DNA from: Trichomonas tenax
Lineage: Eukaryota; Parabasalia; Trichomonadida; Trichomonadidae
NCBI GenBank assembly: GCA_023091735.1
Contig: JALKBU010000410.1
Location: 1 to 42,194, forward strand
Direction of reading: 5' to 3'
DNA: 42,194 bases
In this document: one piece after another, positions 8,306-18,250 of the stretch
How positions within the stretch are numbered: the stretch's first letter is position 1
Layout of the letters: every line of letters starts with the position of its first letter
The notes under the pieces: model-generated
What the model was told of the DNA's origin: nothing
Seen by the model: the letters and a program-made list of their open reading frames with translations, nothing else
Database searches by the model: none
Made by a program: the position numbers and the translations under genes

Positions 8306-10855
8306 TTAATCCTCATAATCTGGAGCTGTGTATGAAGAAGTGACGCCGGTGTGCTTAGCATGTCTTCTTGGCTTTGGATCTTCGCTGCTTTGTGACTCAC
8401 TGTAATCACTTTCAGATTCATTTTTGGAATCGTATTCGGAGTCCTTATCGCCACCCATGAGTGGAGAGTTGGCCTGCATCGCTTTGAATCCGTTTTTGGA
8501 GCCAAGAGATGGTCTCTTGATCGCAAGAGAGTTGAACTGGAGAGTCATCAAGTTAGACATATCCTCGCTGACCTGCTCGATAACTTGCTTGTTAGCGCTG
8601 TCTGTGCCGTATGCATCAGCTGTTTCATTCTGAACTTCGATTGCTGTTTCTCCGCGTTCATCGTGGTCTGTTTCGGCCTTGAATGGGAGGCTCAAACCGA
8701 TGAGTTCGCAAATGGCTGAGTTCATTGTGAGCGTCTGGCTTGTCAAGTCTTCGGCGAGCTGTCCAGTGAGTTCTTCGATCATCGCATCGAGCTCAGGAAC
8801 GAGCTTGAGCTGGAGGAGGTTCGTGATGTTGTTGTTGATCTGGTTCGTCATGATCTTGATATAAATATCGTTCTGCTTCTGTGCGATGACTGTCTCAAAG
8901 CGAGCGCGCTCATCGGATTTGTTCTTTGTGATGGATTTGTATACATCGTCGTTAGGAAGCGGGCAGTTAACAAGCGAATTGTTCGTCTTGATTGCGTCCA
9001 TCAGCTCGAAGATTGGATGCGGCATCTTTGGTCTCGCGCCATCATAGAAGAGCTGCTGGATCGTGTTGTTCTTGGAAATGAGAATTGCGAGCGCATTAAG
9101 GCCGTTTTCGCCGAAGTAGTTGTTCCTGATGTCGAGGATTTTGATTTTAGTGTTGGAACGAAGATTCCTGAGGATTGGAATGATCTCGCTTTCCATGCCG
9201 TTGCTCTTGCATCCCTTGATGCCGAAATACTTGAGGCTTTCGAGCTCTGAGAGCTTTGCGAGTGCTTCTCCGATGCCTTTCTTCGAATGGTGGAAGTTAT
9301 CGGCGAGTTCGAGCTTCTCGAGGTTTGGATACTTGGCGAGCTTCTTCGTGAGGAGTTGGACGTCTTCAACTTCGAGTCCGTTGTTTTCTAAGCCTAATCC
9401 AACCCAAATCTTCTTGCTCTTGCCCATTGCCTCCAAAACTTGGCCCAAAGCAGCCTTGCTGAGCTTGAGGCCACCAGTGTAGAGTGTGAACTTCTTTATT
9501 GACTTGTTTTCTTCGATTGATTGAATAATTTGCAAAACCTGCTCGAGTTTGAGGCTTGAGCTGTTGATATTGAGCTCTCTGAGGAATTCTGAGTTCTTGA
9601 TCAATGTGATCAAAGCGAGGAACGAATTGGGTTTGAGTTTAGAATCCTGAATTCTAAGTGTGTCGATTGGCTGTGGATATGAAACGAGGCCTTCGAGAAT
9701 GTGGTGGACACCAGACTGGATTCCGCCGAAATCAATTGAGAGTAATGAATGAATTCTGCGTTCAGTTAAATTCTTCAAATGTTGCTTAAAGATTTGTGCA
9801 GATTTGTCTGTGATTTTAGCACCTGGGATGTGGAGGTACTTCAAATTCCACATGTGCTTGTTCGTCTTTATCGCTAAGAGCAATAATTCTGTTGCGCTCG
9901 CCGAGAGATTGCAATTACCGAAATCTAAGAAGAAAACGTTTGTTGGATAGTTCGCGAATACGCCACAAATTGGTTCTGCGTCAGTAAATGGATTTCCAGA
10001 GAAATCGAAGTATGAAATCTTGATATCCTCATTGTTGTCGATCGCAGCGGCCAACTCCTTTGTTCCATCAGTAATGTTGCAGTTTTCAAGTGACAATAAG
10101 TGCAGATTGCAGTTTGTTTCGATCAATGGCGCAATGGCCCTAAAAAGATCCGGACGAGTGACGTCTGTGCAGCAAATGCCGAACACATATGGGCAGTACT
10201 TCAGGGCCATGAAGAAAGGCGACAAATCCATCGAAAGACGAAGATTTGTTTCCATTAATTGAACAGGAAGTTGGTTCAAATTGATGATCCCCGTGTTTGT
10301 CGTCAGGTTTTTGTGATAGAAGCGGACGACTTCGTGTTGATATGAGCAATCGAGATACGAACAACAAGCGTTATAAGTGAATTGGAATGCCTGTGATGGC
10401 GAAATTGATGGGGCGAATGGTGGGAAGAAGTCAGGGTTGTGTGGATGGAAGTCAAAACGCTGGCTGGGAGGAATTAAAGAAGCGGAAAGCATGTAATCGC
10501 GAAGAATTGTCCTAGCGAGTCTCATGCACTCTCCAGTGTAGATTTGTATCACATGTTCGTCGGTTTCCAGCTCAAGGCAATAGTCAGAAAGTGTTGAAAG
10601 TTTTAATACGTCGAACAAGTGGAGATCCATCAACGCAGAGAACGTCTTTCCCATCATCCTCTTCTTGGCCATGATAAGCATATGCTCGGAAAGGCACACG
10701 GCGCCTTGTTCGTAAACTGAATCGTCTATCTTGATGTCTGCGCGCATTGCGATGTGTATTTTCGCTTGATGCAGCGGAACAAGTTTCTCTGTCGTCTTTC
10801 GCTCATTCTCGTCGAGGTGATAGTTGAATGTTGGCTTAGAGAAAATGTCTTTCAT
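8306..10855 (-). CDS. CARMIL-like PH and leucine-rich-repeat protein
   Basis: An 849-residue protein resembling the large trichomonad family of CARMIL-type leucine-rich-repeat proteins. Residues about 30-120 look like a PH-type domain. From about 245 to 640 runs a series of ribonuclease-inhibitor-type LRRs, each with a strand such as LHLLSLENCNI or IKILDIRNNYFG followed by a helix. Residues after 650 form a helical linker and then an acidic, Ser/Glu/Asp-rich disordered tail with a PRRHAKH basic patch close to the end. CARMIL proteins bind actin capping protein and regulate actin assembly at membranes. I could not identify a capping-protein-interaction motif with certainty. No internal stops. 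Codon usage is richer in G+C than the flanking spacers. Confidence 0.8.
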   Translation of the reverse strand: MKDIFSKPTFNYHLDENERKTTEKLVPLHQAKIHIAMRADIKIDDSVYEQGAVCLSEHMLIMAKKRMMGKTFSALMDLHLFDVLKLSTLSDYCLELETDEHVIQIYTGECMRLARTILRDYMLSASLIPPSQRFDFHPHNPDFFPPFAPSISPSQAFQFTYNACCSYLDCSYQHEVVRFYHKNLTTNTGIINLNQLPVQLMETNLRLSMDLSPFFMALKYCPYVFGICCTDVTRPDLFRAIAPLIETNCNLHLLSLENCNITDGTKELAAAIDNNEDIKISYFDFSGNPFTDAEPICGVFANYPTNVFFLDFGNCNLSASATELLLLAIKTNKHMWNLKYLHIPGAKITDKSAQIFKQHLKNLTERRIHSLLSIDFGGIQSGVHHILEGLVSYPQPIDTLRIQDSKLKPNSFLALITLIKNSEFLRELNINSSSLKLEQVLQIIQSIEENKSIKKFTLYTGGLKLSKAALGQVLEAMGKSKKIWVGLGLENNGLEVEDVQLLTKKLAKYPNLEKLELADNFHHSKKGIGEALAKLSELESLKYFGIKGCKSNGMESEIIPILRNLRSNTKIKILDIRNNYFGENGLNALAILISKNNTIQQLFYDGARPKMPHPIFELMDAIKTNNSLVNCPLPNDDVYKSITKNKSDERARFETVIAQKQNDIYIKIMTNQINNNITNLLQLKLVPELDAMIEELTGQLAEDLTSQTLTMNSAICELIGLSLPFKAETDHDERGETAIEVQNETADAYGTDSANKQVIEQVSEDMSNLMTLQFNSLAIKRPSLGSKNGFKAMQANSPLMGGDKDSEYDSKNESESDYSESQSSEDPKPRRHAKHTGVTSSYTAPDYED

Positions 10856-11621
10856 ATTTTAAAAATTTTATATTTTTTCTTCAGCAAAAAAAACTTTAAA
10901 ATCTCTTTTCATAGCCTATGTATATACTAAAAATAATTGACAGCAAAGTTTTTGAAAGTGTTCAAAATCTGATTATTCGATGTTTATCGTGATAGATAAT
11001 GAATAAATTGTTCAGAAGTCTTAAGAAAAAATTGAATCCGATTTTACAAAGCTTTCAAATTTTTAAGCACATATTTTTTTATTTTATAGAAAACTCTCAA
11101 AAGTTTGTGAAGTACTGAAAAACAAGAATAGACTATCATAACATTTTAAGCAGTGATGTAAGGAAAAATATGATTTTGTAAAGTAGTGAAAAATGTTACA
11201 AAAGCAAAAAAACAAACTGACTCATGATCGATTTGATCTCGAGTTGAGATGAATCAATCCTGATAAACAGACAATACTCTGTGGAAGCTTTTTATCTATA
11301 AGTTGCTGGTTGACCATTTTGCACTCGGTTTTCAAGTTGAGATTCGATCAAACCACATGAGATTGATTTTCTAATTGCGATATTTAGTGATTTGGCGCTT
11401 TGTCTTTCTGTAGAAGCATTTAGTATCCAAAGTCAACGATTGTTGGTGGTGTTGAACAACAGGTTACAATTAAGTGAAATGGAAATGAAACACATTAATA
11501 CATAGTAAATTTGATATATTTATTGTGGAAAGGTCAAAAAATGATGAGATTCGGAGAATATTTTTCTGACAATATTTATCATTGAGCAATATTTGTATGA
11601 CATCCATTCCCGTTAAAAACA
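10856..11621. other. Intergenic, no gene seen
   Basis: AT-rich spacer upstream of the LRR gene, with no supported reading frame or RNA gene. A slightly less AT-rich stretch at 11220-11460 contains short imperfect dyads but nothing I can name. Confidence 0.4.
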
Positions 11622-11735
11622 AAATAAACTACATTTTGTAATCTAGGAGTACTCTTCTCAATTTTTTAAGGGGTCCCCCTCAATATTGTGAGAAACACGC
11701 CCGTAGAGTACCTAGATTTAAAATGTAGTTTATTT
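11622..11735. mobile_element. MITE-like repeat, copy 1
   Basis: A 114-bp palindrome-ended repeat. The left end AAATAAACTACATTTT with AATCTAGG and TACTC is matched by the reverse complement of the right end (GAGTACCTAGATT, AAAATGTAGTTTATT). The core carries GGGGTCCCCCTCAATATTG. A second, more diverged copy in the same orientation is at 13574-13679. No coding capacity. Probably a small non-autonomous DNA transposon; no target duplication is certain. Confidence 0.75.
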
Positions 11736-12723
11736 CAACAGTAAAGAGTGAAGTGCATGAATCCGTGAATAATTTATCTGAACATAAAATTAATTTGCTT
11801 TAGAATGACAAGGACATAAGATTTGCTTGAAATATGAATATGGTGATGATGTGCAAAAGAGTGAATAGAAGAAATTCGTGGAAAATTTTATAATTTGATT
11901 TAGATTTAACACGATCCGAGTTAGGGTTATTGGCTTCATGCGATATGAAGAATATTGACAGTAGTTAGATTGGTTAAACTCAAAATATTGATTTGAAAAA
12001 TTCCATATTACAAAAATTTTGAGACAAAACTATGAAAAACAATCTGCAAATGCGTTATATAAGATTAATTCAAAGGGGATTCGGATTTTCGATCCAGCCA
12101 AAACAGAAAAGCCAAAAACTTGCGAATTATCTCTTCATCTGAAGATAAGCATTTACCCAATAACTTTTTTATTCATTTTTTGAATTGAAATTATCGATAA
12201 GATCTATTATGATTTCGGTGAATATTTAGTTATGGCTTCTGCTGTAGATATTGTAAATTTGTAAAATGGTCCAAAATATCAAAGAAATAAAATACTAAAA
12301 AAATAAAACTTCGAATGTTGATCCAAAAAGTTGATCCATAGGTAATACATCAAATAAAAATGATATATCAATAATAAAATATTTTTAACGATTAAGCTGT
12401 GAGATAAAATTAATACAAATTTCAAATTTTGTTAATTCCATTGCAAAGGCTGACTCAAGTAAGTGGATAATTAATACTCTCTAAATTTGAGAAGTTGATA
12501 TTAATTGGTTTGACTTAAAAATAATCGTACCATTCAAAAAATCGATTTTTAATAATACTTTCAAAAGTAAAAACTTAATTTCAATGCTCCTTCAATGGCC
12601 TAGACCCCAATTAAGGGCCCTACTGGAGCTGCTAAATGGAAATAAAGAGAAAATAAATTTGTTTTTTTTTTTTTTTTTTTTTTTTGAAATAGATAACAAA
12701 CTTTTTTAAAAAAACAAAGGTTT
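11736..12723. other. Intergenic with a poly-T run
   Basis: No gene seen. A run of 24 T residues at 12662-12685 lies just beyond the 3' end of the Myb gene (on the gene strand, a poly-A run about 40 nt after the stop codon). Preceding it, 12590-12640 is a short patch with more G+C and no recognised feature. Confidence 0.45.
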
Positions 12724-13371
12724 TCAATAAAAAGAGAAGTCGAAGCTATCGTTCCATTCAACAGGCTCTGGATCGCTTCCTGAGAAGGAAACTTGTGCCT
12801 GGTCCTCTTCTTCGTTGCAGATACTATCTAAGAGATCATCTACTGTAAGTTCTGGGAGTGGTTCTTGTTGCATAAAAGCATTAACATTTGTCTGTTTTGG
12901 AAAGGGAAACTGTGGTGTTGGGCTATTGTTTGTTGGGATAGTATATACTGGACTAGACTTAGATACTACCTGAACCTGTTTCTCTAGTATATTCTGTTTT
13001 TCTCTTGGTAATGATGTCAATGCTGGTGCTCTGCCCTTAGAAACAAAGAGGGCGTATCTGTTCTTGATGTTAACATCAGAGCGTGATGGGAAGAACTTGG
13101 CAATCTTCGACCATTTAGGACCCATTTCCTGGACTTTTTCAATTAAGAGCTGATCATCTTGTGCGCTCCATGGTCCATTTGTGACGCTAGGAGAGAGATA
13201 GTTGATGTATCTTTCCCTGCACTGTCTAGTTGTCCTTGTTTTCATTATAGAGGCAATCTTCTTCCAAGCCTTGTTTCCATGTATGCGGACGAGCTCAATG
13301 AGTTTGGCATCTTCCTCGGCAGTGAACTTCTGTCTCGTTGACTTGGTTTCATGATGTGTCTGTGCCTCCAT
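12724..13371 (-). CDS. R2R3 Myb-like DNA-binding protein
   Basis: A 215-residue protein with two tandem Myb repeats, about residues 14-60 and 66-112. Conserved tryptophans are seen at W36, W68 and W87, with Phe16 in place of the first Trp and Tyr55 in place of the third. The recognition-helix motifs RQCRERYINYL and VNIKNRYALF are intact. The rest (113-215) is low-complexity with a Pro/Thr/Gln stretch and an acidic C-terminus (EEEDQ near 186-190), which could be an activation region. Trichomonads carry many two-repeat Myb factors, several of which bind promoter elements. It is likely nuclear. Two copies of a MITE-like repeat flank the gene. Confidence 0.93.
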   Translation of the reverse strand: MEAQTHHETKSTRQKFTAEEDAKLIELVRIHGNKAWKKIASIMKTRTTRQCRERYINYLSPSVTNGPWSAQDDQLLIEKVQEMGPKWSKIAKFFPSRSDVNIKNRYALFVSKGRAPALTSLPREKQNILEKQVQVVSKSSPVYTIPTNNSPTPQFPFPKQTNVNAFMQQEPLPELTVDDLLDSICNEEEDQAQVSFSGSDPEPVEWNDSFDFSFY

Positions 13372-13573
13372 TTAGGAGAATGGCAAAGAGAAGAAATAAA
13401 AATACGGTATTCAAATTATTGTGTATAACCACTAATCTCATTGAATTATTATCTATAGTTCACGAAGACTGCCCTTAAATAGTGTATAGATCACGTAAAC
13501 ACTGATTTTGGCCCGTTTTACAAAATTTTGTCAAAATTTTTTCATTACTTTTATTTTGGCCCAATCCTTGTTC

Positions 13574-13679
13574 ATAAACTAATTTTTTAATCTAGGTACT
13601 CCTATCAATTTTGTCAAGGTCCCCTCAATATTGTGAGGAACACGCCAGTAGAGTACCTAGATTTAAAAATGTAGTGTAT
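13574..13679. mobile_element. MITE-like repeat, copy 2
   Basis: Same orientation and layout as 11622-11735: AATCTAGGTACTC at the left, GAGTACCTAGATT at the right, and the same core with CCCCTCAATATTGTGAG and AACACGCC. The outer left end has decayed more. It lies about 200 bp upstream of the Myb start codon, so it could sit in that gene's promoter region. Confidence 0.7.
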
Positions 13680-15549
13680 GGATCCGCATTCGTCATGTAA
13701 TGCTGTTTATGGATTTCTTTTTCTTGAAAAAAATGTTTTGTATTTGATGCTCAAAAAAAATTGTTATTGAAAATTTCATGTTGTGTTTGCGTCTATGGTT
13801 ATATCTGCAGCTCAATGTTCTATATCTAAAGCAAATTCAATAAAATCTAAATATTTCTTTCGACCAATATTATTTGGAAAAAAGTTCGAAAACTTCACCA
13901 ATGGATCCAAAAAGGCTGTGCCATGATATCGAAAGTTGTGTTGGAGATCAAAGATAACTTTTGAAGTGATAAAAAAAACTGATTGTGAGCAAATTATATT
14001 TTCTGTTTTCTCGTTGATTATATACATAAATCCCTTAGAAAGACCTAAAATGAAAGGAATAAAAGGAGATTAACGATTAGATTGCAAAGATGCAAATGAC
14101 AATTCGGAATAAAAACGCTAAACCATGTCCGTTAGATGTATATATAGATAGCTGAGGTCCTAAATAAGGGATTTTATCAGCGCGCAGAGTTGGTTACTGT
14201 GTTATTATTGAAATGAAATCGTCATTTCTATATAAATGCAATGTAAATCAGAAATCATTAAAAGGAATGGTTGATCATTGTCTATATATGCTAAATATAC
14301 CGCGTTCTTGGATGCTTGAATGAGAAAATCGAATTCGATAATTGGAGGATAGGAGGTTTGCAGTTATAAAGTTAAATATAGACTATAGATAGTTTGCTGA
14401 AGCATATATTCGAAGTAGAGAGTGTTAACACCTTAATTGAATACGACGATAAATCATTAATCGATAAGTTCTGGTGTGTAATCGTATTTTTCACTTACAT
14501 TGCGTATGTATCGAGTGCTGTCAGTGAGTTGGCCGTAAATGCTCTAATAAGTCAATACCGTAATTTATATGTGCTTAAACTGGGTAAAATCGTTTAAGGG
14601 TTGGATTTGCTGGGTCTGTAATGATGTGGGCTTTTGAGGTTGTCGCTTGGAACGCATGATATATTTTGGAAATGTTGAATTAAATTTCACTGAGTGAAAA
14701 ATTTCAAGCAAAATCAATTTATATAAGGGGACAACAAAATATGAACAAAATTATCTCGAGCATTGAAATTAATTTCCTTATGATAAACAGAAAAACGAAA
14801 AATTCACGTTCTTCATGATTTTTGTTTTCTGTCCATCACCACATCCTGAGATGTGGAAATGCAATCCTGGAAATTGAAATTAATCGGAATATAAAATGAA
14901 AACAAAAATGTTTTCTTTTTAAACCTTTCGGCATCAGATAATTGGAATCTGATCTTTTGTGTAATTAGCTGATCTTAAAATTAATCGAATAATTAAGAAA
15001 AATGTGTTAATCGTAATTCATAATTGTTGTAAAAAGTGTAAAGCGAAGCTTCGTACAATATAAAGGCTATGGTTCGGGTGATTTAATAATTGAAAAATCA
15101 AAACAAAGTTTGATATAATATTAAAGTCGAATTAACATTAAAGTTAATTATATACTATGAAATGGTAAGCCATTGGCCAATTATCCCGAACATAATTAAA
15201 TGCACAGGAGAGAACGGCCAATTTCCAAATAAAAATTTAGAAAATGAAAATTTCTCTTTCTTTCTATTTGGAGATCATTTCCGGGAGCTTGTGCATCACA
15301 CTAAAAAGTCCTTTTTAGCGAGATGGAACAAAGTCCTTCGTAAGAGACAAAAAAATTGAAGTTATAATGTGAAATCCAAGTCACAAAAAGGAAAACTTCG
15401 ATTTTTTCGTTGGTAGTCGATTTGGAGTCCAAAGGACACACAAAGGGTCAAAGACAAAGAACGGACACCTCACTTAATGTTAACATAAAAAAGACTTTCT
15501 GCACTCCAAAAAAATAATGAAAATCAGAAAAAATAATGCAATTGAGAAA
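13680..15549. other. Long intergenic stretch, no supported gene
   Basis: Only short open frames (up to 71 codons) without recognisable domains. Two local dyads around 15220-15330 are of note: CCAAATA pairs with TATTTGG, and CTAAAAAG with CTTTTTAG. They are isolated and I assign no function. Confidence 0.4.
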
Positions 15550-16069
15550 TTCCCCTATTTTAAATTATACTCTATTTTAGTTGTGTATTAATTTAAGAAC
15601 CATTTGTAAATTTAGGGGATATGTAAAGTTATCAAAATTGTGACAGATATAATTATTATAGGGGATTACACTTCCTCAAATATAATAAAAATTCTATGAG
15701 TTCTATCCCCTAAAATCACGAATCGTCTAAATATTACTTAGCTTATATTTCTTAGCATAAATACTGAAATAGGGTTTGTAAAGTTATGAAAATTGGACCC
15801 TAAATATAAAGTTATATTGGGGTTGATACTACTTCAAAAATTGAATGTATCCAAAGGATTCATTCCCTAAAAATTATATTTTATTCCAAACATTATGGGT
15901 ATTATAATTTTGCAATTAATGAAAATAGGGAGTTGTAAACTAAACAAAAATAGATTAAACATTAATTAGGGGGTATGATGTGTTAGAAAGGGTTTTGTAA
16001 ACATAACAATTTTGGACCCCAAATTTAAAAATAGGGGTTGGTTAGCAGAATTTTTCCCAGAAAACAAAA
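15550..16069. repeat. Decaying ~156-bp tandem repeat
   Basis: Recurring landmarks show the unit: AGGGGATATGTAAAGTTAT at 15614, AGGGTTTGTAAAGTTATGAA at 15771 and AGGGAGTTGTAAACTAA near 15927, giving spacings of about 157 and 156. A CCCCTA(A)TTT-type word at 15552, 15706 and 15863 keeps the same period. A partial extra unit starts near 15989 (AGGGTTTTGTAAACATAAC) and runs to within a few bases of the URM1 start. Copies have diverged strongly. No coding content. Confidence 0.6.
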
Positions 16070-16071
16070 AA

Positions 16072-16368
16072 ATGTCTGAGTTCGAGGTCAATGTCGAATT
16101 TGAGGGTGGCTTAGAGCACGATTTCAAGGCTCAAGATGGTCTTAAGGTTGCTGTTCCAGATGGCATCAAGCTTGAGGAGCTTCCAGCAATCCTTGCTAAG
16201 AAGTTTTTGGATCCATCCAAGCCAACAAGATTCCTTGCTGAAAACGGAAAGCTTTTACCAGGAATCCTCGTCATGATCAACGATGCTGACTCAGAAATCG
16301 ATGGTATGGATCAAAAATTATCCAAGGATGATCACATCGTCTTCATTTCCACACTCCACGGTGGCTAA
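16072..16368 (+). CDS. URM1: Ubiquitin-related modifier Urm1
   Basis: A 98-residue beta-grasp protein, the usual length for Urm1. The C-terminus ends FISTLHGG, the family signature, with the Gly-Gly that is adenylated and thiocarboxylated by the E1-like Uba4. LLPGILVMINDAD at about 61-73 is the second diagnostic segment. Urm1 is the sulfur carrier for 2-thiolation of wobble uridine in tRNA and also a protein modifier. The start is the ATG at 16072; the frame is open further upstream, but that part is the tail of the tandem repeat and begins at a TTG. G+C is clearly higher than upstream. Confidence 0.95.
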   Translation: MSEFEVNVEFEGGLEHDFKAQDGLKVAVPDGIKLEELPAILAKKFLDPSKPTRFLAENGKLLPGILVMINDADSEIDGMDQKLSKDDHIVFISTLHGG

Positions 16369-16696
16369 ACAATATAATGCGATTCGCAAAGCGTATACAT
16401 TATTCTAAACATACTATCAATACATGATATTCTCAATTATTTTCACATTTTTACCTTTTAATATATATTGATATTGTAATTATCATTTATGGACCTAACA
16501 TAAGCTACACCTTTAATATAGTGGTCTAATTTTGTTTTATCAAAATTTAAAAAATTGATATTGTTGTTAAAATTCAATTTCGAGGTCAAAAATAGCTGCC
16601 ATAGTTTATGTGGATAATGTTTGTATCATTAAAATTAGAATTCAAATAAAATCTGAATAAAAGAGGGGGACCCTAATAAAACGTTTTTATATAAAA
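16369..16696. other. Intergenic, no feature
   Basis: AT-rich spacer between URM1 and the ankyrin gene; no reading frame or repeat seen. Confidence 0.5.
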
Positions 16697-17411
16697 ATGT
16701 TGCATTTGAACACAGAAGCAGCATTAAAAGCATGTATGAACAATGATTTAGAGTCTTTACAGCATCTTATACCCTCCTGTCTAGGTCCTGATTCGAGAGT
16801 TCAAAAAGTTCGTCTTCGGGATCGACCTTATTCCGCTGTTCCTTTTCTGTGCATTACAATAGCGTACGGAAGCTTAGAATGCTTTGATTATCTTATTGAA
16901 AAAGGTGCAACTACATATTACGCTGACTTATTTTATCATATTTATATTTTATTCATTATATTCTTAAGATAATACTCCACTACACTTCGCTGCGAGGTTT
17001 AATCAACCCATTTGCGTGAAAAAGCTACTTGAGCTTGGAGAAAATCCAAATACGCGAAATCGATTTGGAGCCACACCTATTTACTACGCCGCTGAGGCAG
17101 GAAGTACTATTATCATACAGATGCTTCACGTGATGAGTGCATCACTCAAAATATTAGACACAGAGAAAATTCATTTTAATTCTTATCAGACGCCTCTTCA
17201 CGTCGCTTGCGAGATGGGAAACATTGATGCAGTTCAATTGCTTCTAAAACTTGGTGTTCCTTCGAACACTAAAGATATTAATGGTTTGACTCCATATGAT
17301 TTTGCGAAAAGAAATGAATTCCAAGATATTTTGGACGTGCTGAATGAGCACGATGTAGCAAAGGCTGGCGCAAGTACAGAACGGCTGCCTACCGTTCCAG
17401 AAAAGAAATAA
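16697..17411 (+). pseudogene. Ankyrin-repeat protein gene interrupted by ~43 bp
   Basis: Two ORF halves belong together. The first (16697-16925) ends in an ankyrin hairpin, YLIEKGATTYYAD. The second resumes at 16968 with DNTPLHFAARFNQP and continues through two more repeats (ATPIYYAAEAGS, TPLHVACEMGN) to TAA at 17411. They are in different frames and separated by a pure AT-rich segment, about 16926-16968, that ends in AG but has no GT at its left end. It is therefore not a canonical GT-AG intron, although a T-rich tract precedes the AG. Spliced or repaired, the product would be about 224 residues, with a Thr/Lys-rich C-terminus. It is either a broken gene or one with a non-canonical intron. 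Such proteins are protein-binding scaffolds. Confidence 0.65.
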
Positions 17412-17612
17412 GAAAAATATCAAAAGTAATAAAGTGTGTTTTATATCAAGAAACGCAAGTTCATGATGTGTGTTGATGGTTTGCAATGAGAAAATGTTTT
17501 GATTAGATTGGCAAATAATTTATTTGGAAGAATTTGGTTTTTGTGCAGCGTGAGTTATAATAATAGATGTTTTAGACAACGAGAGTAATAATTATAATAT
17601 AATATATCATTC

Positions 17613-18221
17613 TTATTCGGCTGGTGTTTCGAGTAACGTAGGATCAAGTCCTTCGTCAAGCATCTTCTGCCTGAAGGCAACAAGAGGTACGCCGATCTTC
17701 TGGAGCTTGAGATATGGAGCGTATCTCGGATTATTTCGCCAATCATTCGGATCTGGTTCAGCTGGCTCTGCATTCTCCTCAGCAGGCGGTGCAGCACCGT
17801 CAGCAGGAGCAGCTGCGGCATCACCCGGCGGTGGCGGAGGAGCGCCTCCTGGAGGAGGTGGTGGCGGAGCACTGCCTGGCGGTGGAGGTGGTGGCGGTAC
17901 TCCTGCAGGCGGCGGTGGTGGTGGAGGAACGCTTGAACCACCAGGAGCGGCCGCTGTTTGAGGTGATGGAGCAGATGATGGAGGTAAAGGTTGGCCAGGG
18001 ACGAATCCGAGTCCTTTGACTGATGCGAGTTTGCTTTCTAAAATTTTTGTGAGAATTTCGATGTTATTTATTCTTTCCGAGACTTCGAGTAACTTGAGAT
18101 CGCAAATATTGCTGAACCTGTTGAGGAAATCGACGGTCCTCTCCGCGAACTGGTTGATGGAGGCCATGATGCGGGCGTGACCAATTGATTCGACGTTTCG
18201 ATAGTCTAAAGCGCCATCCAT
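17613..18221 (-). CDS. WASH complex subunit 3 (CCDC53)
   Basis: A 202-residue protein matching the layout of WASHC3/CCDC53. Residues about 25-70 form a helical coiled coil (DFLNRFSNICDLKL then RINNIEILTKILESKL), followed by GLGFVPG. Residues 75-150 are a proline-rich tract with polyproline runs, encoded by a strikingly GC-rich block at 17800-17990. The C-terminal motif, RYAPYLKLQKIGVPL then LDEGLDPTLL, is the conserved end seen in CCDC53, where it reads similarly. The WASH complex activates Arp2/3 on endosomes. It fits functionally with the CARMIL-like protein and Rab elsewhere in the window, though the genes are not linked. An initiator-like site is 15 nt upstream. Confidence 0.88.
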   Translation of the reverse strand: MDGALDYRNVESIGHARIMASINQFAERTVDFLNRFSNICDLKLLEVSERINNIEILTKILESKLASVKGLGFVPGQPLPPSSAPSPQTAAAPGGSSVPPPPPPPAGVPPPPPPPGSAPPPPPPGGAPPPPPGDAAAAPADGAAPPAEENAEPAEPDPNDWRNNPRYAPYLKLQKIGVPLVAFRQKMLDEGLDPTLLETPAE

Positions 18222-18235
18222 TCAAGACGTCTGCG

Positions 18236-18250
18236 GTTTGTCAGAAATGA
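18236..18250 (-). promoter_or_regulatory. Initiator-like TCATTTCTGACAAAC
   Basis: On the gene strand TCATTTCTGACAAAC ends 14 nt before the WASHC3 ATG. The TCATTT part fits the trichomonad initiator and the position is right for it. The 15-mer differs at only two places from that at 4673-4687. Confidence 0.6.

Noticed and set aside
14394..14597. 67-codon plus-strand frame
   Set aside because: No ATG at the beginning, no recognised motif, and composition no different from surrounding noncoding DNA.
15162..15359. 65-codon plus-strand frame with ATG
   Set aside because: Lies over two hairpin-forming stretches, shows no domain and has no homologue that I recognise; treated as chance.
16012..16071. 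N-terminal extension of Urm1
   Set aside because: It starts at TTG, translates tandem-repeat DNA and is absent from the conserved ~98-residue family length.
17707..18019. Gly/Ala-rich and Gln/Val-rich open frames on plus strand
   Set aside because: They are antisense or out-of-frame readings of the polyproline-coding block of the WASHC3 gene.
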